Part shown: positions 6,028 to 10,323 of the stretch, piece by piece
Layout of the letters: each line of letters opens with the position of its first letter
Numbering within the stretch: position 1 is the stretch's first letter
NCBI GenBank assembly: GCA_016788685.1
Contig: JAEUSS010000581.1
Coordinates: 1 to 10,323 of the forward strand
DNA: 10,323 bases
Source of the DNA: Prolixibacteraceae bacterium
GTDB taxonomy: Bacteria > Bacteroidota > Bacteroidia > Bacteroidales > Prolixibacteraceae
Reading direction: 5' to 3'
The notes under the pieces: generated by a model
Database searches by the model: none
What the model was told of the DNA's origin: nothing
The model's input: only the letters and a program-made list of their open reading frames with translations
Position numbers and translations under genes: made by a program

Positions 6028-6671
6028 CACTACCAACCGGAATACTGCTGAGCACAGCCTATTTTGCTCCCATCAGATACTTTTCTAAACTGGCCGTTTA
6101 CCCTGAAGTTTACATCGAACAGCACGAAAATTTTATCAAGCAAACCTACCGCAACCGCACGGTAATCCTGGGAGCCAACGGCCCTGTTTCGCTGATTATT
6201 CCGGTAGAGAAAGGCCGCGGGCAAAAAATCAGGATCAAAGATCTGCGTATTGCCTACGACGAAGAATGGCAGCGAAACCATTGGCGAACCATCTTTTCGG
6301 CCTACAACTCCTCCCCTTTTTTCGAGTATTATGCCGATGACATCGAGCCTTTCTTCCGGAAGAAAACCGAATTCCTGTTCGATTTCAATCAACAGCTTAC
6401 CGAAACCATTCTGGGAATCATGGAAATTGAAACTACGCTGAAACTAACCGAAGATTTTGAACAGGTTCCGGAACAATGCCTGAACTTCAGGGAACAGATC
6501 AGCCCTAAAACCCATCGTACGGCCGAAGACCCTACGTTTGTACCACGACCCTACACCCAGGTTTTTTCCGAAAAATTTGGCTTCGTCCCCGACCTGAGCA
6601 TTCTGGATCTGCTGTTTAACGAAGGCCCATCGGCTCCGGACATTCTGCAGGAATCAATCCTTTTTGAATAA
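6024..6671 (+). CDS. WbqC-like family protein
   Basis: This 215-residue cytosolic protein belongs to the WbqC-like family, whose founding members sit in O-antigen or glycan loci and whose biochemical activity is not well established. Family landmarks in order are: the N-terminal STAYFAPIRYFSKL (10-23), QHENFIKQTYRNRTVILGANG (33-53) leading into LIIPV (57-61), a central W-RNHWRTIFSAYNSSPFFEYY region (82-103), and the C-terminal YTQVFSEKFGFVPDLSILDLLFNEGP (177-202). There is no signal peptide or membrane segment. The start is fixed by the ATGA overlap with the LapA-like gene. In many Bacteroidota, as I recall, a WbqC-like gene follows dapB and lepB directly. Here the same genes are present in that order, but separated by the terminator, repeat array and leftward barrel gene. 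Confidence 0.85.
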   Translation: MTLPTGILLSTAYFAPIRYFSKLAVYPEVYIEQHENFIKQTYRNRTVILGANGPVSLIIPVEKGRGQKIRIKDLRIAYDEEWQRNHWRTIFSAYNSSPFFEYYADDIEPFFRKKTEFLFDFNQQLTETILGIMEIETTLKLTEDFEQVPEQCLNFREQISPKTHRTAEDPTFVPRPYTQVFSEKFGFVPDLSILDLLFNEGPSAPDILQESILFE

Positions 6672-6691
6672 TTTACTTCTGCAAACGCGAT

Positions 6692-6731
6692 AAAAAAAGC
6701 TTCGCCTCCGGGAATCCGGAAACGGAGCTTT
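6692..6731 (-). terminator. Probable imperfect terminator for the hydrolase gene
   Basis: Between the convergent WbqC-like and hydrolase genes, CTCCG (6706-6710) pairs with CGGAG (6723-6727), and AAAG (6696-6699) with CTTT (6728-6731), leaving a 6-nt bulge. On the minus strand the structure is followed by T7 (6698-6692), so it fits a leftward intrinsic terminator. Alternative foldings exist (TCCGG-GAAT-CCGGA, 6707-6720). Confidence 0.4.
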
Positions 6732-6760
6732 CATTGTTCCGAGGCGGTCAGGCTTCTTAC

Positions 6761-7627
6761 TTACCGGATCAGAACTTCCGCCAGAACCGGTAAATGATCC
6801 GAAGGATAATAAAGTCCGAAGGAATCAGTTAAAACGCCAAACCGCTCAATTCCGACTTTTTCATTAACAAAAATGTAGTCAATCGTTTTCTGCATCAGTT
6901 TTACGTCAAAGCCTCCGCTGGTTCCTTCCGGACCGTAAGGGGATTCTTGCGACAGGTCCCGGGCATCTTTCAGTTCGGTCAGAATCAACTGAACCGGACT
7001 GGTTGCTTTGGTCAGGTTAAAATCACCGGTCAGGATCAAAGGCAGGTTTTCCGTGTTGATTTCTTTAATCCTTTTCAGGATCAGTCGGGCTGACTCTTCC
7101 CGGGCCACATTTCCCCGGTGATCGAAATGGGTATCAAAAACAAAGAAAACTCTATTTGTCATCTTGTCCTTCAATTTAATCCAGGTTACCGTCCTGTTAC
7201 AAACGGCGTCCCAGCCCAGTCCCGGTTTTTCGGGCGTTTCGCTCAACCAGAACATGCCGTCGTTTATCTTCTCGAAACGTGCTTTCCTGAAGAAAATCAG
7301 CATATGTTCTCCGAGGCGTTTGCCATCATCGCGCCCGACACCCACATGTTCAAATCCGGGGAAGCTGGCAGCCAGATCGTCCAGTTGTTCAGGCAGCGCT
7401 TCCTGAAGATTAAAAATATCTGCCTGATGAAACCTGAGCAAACCTGCAACTTTGTCTTTTCGCAAAGGCCAGGCATTAACTCCGTCATCAGGAGTATTCA
7501 TCCGGATGTTGTAAGTAATGATGTTGAAAGGTTCGTTTCTCCCTTCTTTTTCCTTCGGAGCATCTGTAAACGAGCATGCGATAATCACTCCGAGCAGCAA
7601 AACAAAAAGCAACTTTATATTTCTCAT
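6761..7627 (-). CDS. Lipoprotein endonuclease/exonuclease/phosphatase-fold hydrolase
   Basis: This is a metal-dependent phosphodiesterase or phosphatase of the EEP (DNase I-like) superfamily, exported as a lipoprotein. The chosen ATG at 7627 gives 288 residues starting MRNIKLLFVLLLGVIIAC, an n-region, h-region and lipobox with Cys18. An in-frame ATG 30 codons upstream (7717) would put a non-signal sequence in front and run through the hairpin at 7659-7702, so it is rejected. Active-site motifs in order (numbered from this start) are YNIR (N40), LQEA (E76), THFDH (H167, D169), GDFN (201-204), IDYIF (D250) and SDH (276-278), all present. The substrate is not fixed by these motifs; family members act on nucleic acids, sphingomyelin, inositol phosphates and other phosphoesters. 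It lies 124 nt downstream of the SusD gene on the same strand, which suggests that it processes a phosphorylated ligand before or during uptake (inference). Confidence 0.88.
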   Translation of the reverse strand: MRNIKLLFVLLLGVIIACSFTDAPKEKEGRNEPFNIITYNIRMNTPDDGVNAWPLRKDKVAGLLRFHQADIFNLQEALPEQLDDLAASFPGFEHVGVGRDDGKRLGEHMLIFFRKARFEKINDGMFWLSETPEKPGLGWDAVCNRTVTWIKLKDKMTNRVFFVFDTHFDHRGNVAREESARLILKRIKEINTENLPLILTGDFNLTKATSPVQLILTELKDARDLSQESPYGPEGTSGGFDVKLMQKTIDYIFVNEKVGIERFGVLTDSFGLYYPSDHLPVLAEVLIR

Positions 7628-7648
7628 TCTTCTGTCTGTTACAGGTAT

Positions 7649-7702
7649 AAAAAACTTACAGATGACTTTCCTGCCGAACGGATTCTTCAGGAAAATCATC
7701 TG
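7649..7702 (-). terminator. Hairpin plus U-run between SusD and hydrolase genes
   Basis: CAGATGACTTTCCTG (7659-7673) and CAGGAAAATCATCTG (7688-7702) form a 15-bp stem with one C-A mismatch and a 14-nt loop. On the minus (transcribed) strand the stem is followed, after TAAG, by T6 (7654-7649). It is 49 nt after the SusD stop. This is an intrinsic-terminator layout, but 4 nt separate the stem and the U-run. With no clear promoter before the hydrolase gene, a leaky terminator or mRNA-processing hairpin is plausible. Confidence 0.65.
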
Positions 7703-7751
7703 GATTATTGAACACAATTTTAATATTTCGGTTAACCCACAGAACCGGCTG

Positions 7752-9518
7752 TTACCATCCGTTATTTTGACCCAAATTTGGGTTGGTAATCAAATCGGTT
7801 TGCGGGATCGGATAATAATACATTTTATCTTCCCATTTCCGTTTGATGTTGTTCATCCAGGTCAACTCTCCGGAAGTTCCGTTTTTGAGCAACTGTGAGT
7901 TTGTTTTTCCGCTTACAGTAGCCGAGACATCGACATAAGTAACTCCGGAAACAGCAGGAGACGGTTTGGTTCCCTGGTAAAAGGCGACATCCAGAATACC
8001 GTCTTCGTTAAGGTCCATCGGCGTCACCAGTGCCGGCACGTAAAATCCGTTCCATTCCTGGTTCATAAGTTCACCGCGTTTCCACCGGAGGATATCAGCA
8101 AAACGGAATCCTTCCAGGCACAGTTCAATACCCCGCTCCCTTCTGACTTCGAGAATAACCGGATCGGAAATTCCCGGAAAATAATTGGCTACCAGGTACG
8201 GATCAACCACTGTAGGTTTGGTATTGATGCCTCCGGTAATTCCGCCTCTGGTACGAAGTACTCCAACGGTCTTTGCCCAATCGGCATCAGTAAGGGTTCC
8301 TAATTCGGCTTTGGCTTCAGCATAATTCAACAGCACTTCGGCATAACGGAATTCTGAAATTGAATTTATATTCAAATCTCTGGTGTCGTAATACATATCA
8401 TCCAGCGTCCACTTAATGGGCTGATATCCCGTAAAAGTGTAGGAGAAAAGTGGTGGAGCCGGAATCAGAGCGCCTCCGCTGATCCTTTTATAATCGCCTA
8501 AACGGATGGTTTGTTTCAGCCTTAAATCCCTGTTTTTCACCTCATCTTTAAACAACATGGTCTGATATCCGGCAGTATTGGTGAACGGGGTACCGTCCAG
8601 ATTCAGGTAAGTGTTAATAAATGTCCGGGTAAAACTGGCTTTATCGCCGTAAGTACCCGATGTCCAGTACCAGTTTGCATCATTCAAAACCGACAAGGTA
8701 AGGTCGCAGATTGCAGCCAGCATCACTTCACCGGCAATCGGGGTGGCATTTGTAAATACGGTACGGTATGATTTCCCGGGTCCGCCGGTAGTATAGATGG
8801 AATATATTCCGGCATCCATCACGGCCTGAGCTGCGCTGACCGACTGATCGAGCCAGGCTGAAGCTGTATTTTGAAGATTCAGTTCAGTATGATATTTCCT
8901 GAATGTTCCTTCAAAAAGGCAAATCCTTGACTTCAGCGCATAAGCTACATACTTGGTTACCAGACTCCGTGTCGGATCAGATGTCGCTTTTATATTGGCG
9001 CAGGCGTAATCAATATCATTCAATACCGAATCCATAACCAGTGTACGGACATCACGGCCTCCGTATAAAATCGGATCAGCTACGTTGAGCGGCTTGCCAA
9101 TCCAGGGTACATTTCCGAAGCGTTTAACTTTTTCGAAATAAAAGTATGCCCTGAAAAATTTGGCGATGCCGATGTAGTTTTTCCTGACATCCAGCGGCAC
9201 ATCGGGATCGTTACAATTGGCAATGAAATAATTAATGTTCCTTAGGTCAGTCCAGCTCCAGCCCGAGCTTAAAGTTGCTGTAAAAGCTCCCTCCTGAATA
9301 AAAGTTGGCACCGATTTAACGGCCAGGTAATCAGACATCGCATCCAGATTGGTTGACCGTCCGGGAAGTATGGAATAAAATGAATTCGCGTACAAGTCCA
9401 GTCCCTGCTGACTGCCAAAAACAGCAGACTTTGACGCAGTTGAAACAGGCTCCTGCTCTAAGTCGCAACTGACAAACAATACAGCAACAAGTAAAATCAG
9501 TAAAACATATATTTTCAT
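7752..9518 (-). CDS. SusD/RagB-family nutrient-binding outer-membrane lipoprotein
   Basis: This is the surface-exposed lid of a SusC-SusD uptake complex, which captures an oligomeric nutrient and passes it to the TonB-dependent channel. The 588 residues start with a lipoprotein signal (MKIYVLLILLVAVLFVSC, Cys18). The N-terminal SusD-like region includes RNINYFIANC (93-102) and AKFFRAYFYFEKVKRFGNVPW (119-139). The C-terminal RagB/SusD region includes the hallmark RYAEVLLNYAEAKAELG (391-407), RRERGIELCLEGFRFADILRWKRGE (459-483), and the terminal YYYPIPQTDLITNPNLGQNNGW. DLNEDGILD (502-510) has the DxNxDGxxD form of a calcium-binding loop. The ligand cannot be read from the sequence. It starts 21 nt after the stop of the SusC gene, so the two are one transcript. 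Confidence 0.96.
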   Translation of the reverse strand: MKIYVLLILLVAVLFVSCDLEQEPVSTASKSAVFGSQQGLDLYANSFYSILPGRSTNLDAMSDYLAVKSVPTFIQEGAFTATLSSGWSWTDLRNINYFIANCNDPDVPLDVRKNYIGIAKFFRAYFYFEKVKRFGNVPWIGKPLNVADPILYGGRDVRTLVMDSVLNDIDYACANIKATSDPTRSLVTKYVAYALKSRICLFEGTFRKYHTELNLQNTASAWLDQSVSAAQAVMDAGIYSIYTTGGPGKSYRTVFTNATPIAGEVMLAAICDLTLSVLNDANWYWTSGTYGDKASFTRTFINTYLNLDGTPFTNTAGYQTMLFKDEVKNRDLRLKQTIRLGDYKRISGGALIPAPPLFSYTFTGYQPIKWTLDDMYYDTRDLNINSISEFRYAEVLLNYAEAKAELGTLTDADWAKTVGVLRTRGGITGGINTKPTVVDPYLVANYFPGISDPVILEVRRERGIELCLEGFRFADILRWKRGELMNQEWNGFYVPALVTPMDLNEDGILDVAFYQGTKPSPAVSGVTYVDVSATVSGKTNSQLLKNGTSGELTWMNNIKRKWEDKMYYYPIPQTDLITNPNLGQNNGW

Positions 9519-9539
9519 GATCGTATATTTTAAAGTTAG

Positions 9540-10323
9540 CTAGAATACTACGGATAATCCAAACGACAAACTCTTCATCATCGGATAGTTATACCCATCA
9601 CCCGCATTGCTTGAAGTAAAGAGCTGATCCGAAGGCCCGGTATTTTCAACATCGAGATGCTTCACGAGTTTATACAGAGGGGACCATGACCAAAGATTTT
9701 CGCCCGAGAAATAAACCTTCACATCGTTGGCTCCGATTTTAGAAATGAGGCTTTTGGGAAGTTTATACCCAAGCTGAATATTCTTCATTCTGACGTAAGC
9801 CACATTCTGGAGATATCTGGTCTGAGCAACTCCAAGTTCTCTGGTCGTGTTGTTTGATGCCGCACGCGACATGGTACGCGGAAAATAAGCATCCGTATTT
9901 TCAGGAGTCCACATATTGCCGAGGTGGAAGGTAGGAATGTTGTTGTACGGCCGGTTATATTGCCCCCAGAAGAACTCGGCTTCAGTACTCGGATACCAGT
10001 CTTGTTTGCCTACCCCCTGAAAGAATGTAGAAAAGAAGAAATTATTCCAATCGGCACCCAGATTGATTCCGTAAGTATATCTGGGCGAATTGTTTCCGAT
10101 AATTTTCCGGTCGCCCGGATCAGACACTTTATTGGCACCGATATTGATAAACCCGTCATTATTCAGGTTCTTCAGCTTAATGTCACCCGGATACCAGATA
10201 TTGGTCGGCGATGCCCGCATCTGAGGACTTTGCTTGGCGTGAGCATCAATATCAGCCTGGTCGATGAAAAAACCTTCGGTAACATATCCCCAGATTTCAC
10301 CAATAACCTGTCCTTCGTAATAA
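9540..10323 (-). CDS. SusC/RagA-family TonB-dependent transporter, C-terminal part
   Basis: The frame runs unbroken from the window edge to the TAG at 9542-9540, giving the last 260 residues of what is normally a protein of about 1000 residues. The internal Met at 10220 is not the start: the frame continues upstream as YYEGQVIGEIWGYVTEGFF, typical of this family. After WYPGDIKLKNLNNDGFIN comes GDRKIIGNNSPRYTYGINLG, then FSTFFQGVGKQDWYP, VRMKNIQLGYKLPKSL and VYFSGENLW. These are the standard late strands of the SusC 22-strand barrel. The chain ends in VVF, a terminal aromatic as expected of a BAM substrate. The plug, TonB box and carboxypeptidase-like domain lie outside the window. It pairs with the SusD gene 21 nt downstream. 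Confidence 0.96.
   Translation of the reverse strand, partial: YYEGQVIGEIWGYVTEGFFIDQADIDAHAKQSPQMRASPTNIWYPGDIKLKNLNNDGFINIGANKVSDPGDRKIIGNNSPRYTYGINLGADWNNFFFSTFFQGVGKQDWYPSTEAEFFWGQYNRPYNNIPTFHLGNMWTPENTDAYFPRTMSRAASNNTTRELGVAQTRYLQNVAYVRMKNIQLGYKLPKSLISKIGANDVKVYFSGENLWSWSPLYKLVKHLDVENTGPSDQLFTSSNAGDGYNYPMMKSLSFGLSVVF

Noticed and set aside
7118..7711. Rightward 197-codon open frame
   Set aside because: It is antisense to the EEP hydrolase, whose active-site motifs are intact in the other strand. The translated sequence shows no family features.
7628..7717. Upstream 30-codon extension of the hydrolase
   Set aside because: The extension would bury the lipoprotein signal peptide and crosses the terminator-like hairpin. 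The ATG at 7627 starts directly at the signal peptide.
9540..10220. SusC-like protein starting at the Met at 10220
   Set aside because: The same frame continues to the window edge with typical SusC sequence, so that Met is internal to a longer, truncated gene.

Overview
The window looks like a chromosomal segment of a Bacteroidota member, most probably Bacteroidales or Marinilabiliales; the genus cannot be told from the sequence. The evidence is a SusC/SusD pair, a long Bacteroidetes-type signal peptidase I, candidate TAnnTTTG (-7) promoter boxes ahead of several genes, and start codons preceded by A-rich leaders rather than Shine-Dalgarno sequences.

Left part (1-4298). A leftward gene for a small exported protein is cut by the window edge. 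A rightward sugar-nucleotide-type nucleotidyltransferase follows and converges on a leftward Cof-type HAD phosphatase. Divergent from the HAD gene is a tight dapB-lepB pair (12 nt apart): dihydrodipicolinate reductase for lysine/diaminopimelate synthesis, and a three-segment membrane signal peptidase I. The pair ends at a perfect 19-bp inverted-repeat terminator able to work in both directions.

Middle (4299-6760). An array of eleven direct repeats with a 20-bp period lies just downstream of a leftward exported beta-barrel protein gene, so it probably falls in the 3' untranslated region of that gene. Between the barrel gene and the rightward LapA-like/WbqC-like pair (which overlap by 4 bp) is a possible small gene. 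Its two reading frames join into one 58-residue protein if a run of eight A residues is shifted by one base. LapA-WbqC converges on the next leftward unit.

Right part (6761-10323). Read leftwards, this is a Sus-like nutrient-uptake operon: the C-terminal end of a SusC-type TonB-dependent transporter, a complete SusD-type binding lipoprotein, then a lipoprotein endonuclease/exonuclease/phosphatase-fold hydrolase. A 15-bp stem followed by six U lies between the SusD gene and the hydrolase gene and could act as a terminator or attenuator that sets their relative expression. No glycoside hydrolase or regulator is in view, so the substrate is not determined. Most genes here are ordinary. The items that deserve a second look are the 20-bp repeat array, the A8-interrupted small ORF and the susD-hydrolase hairpin.
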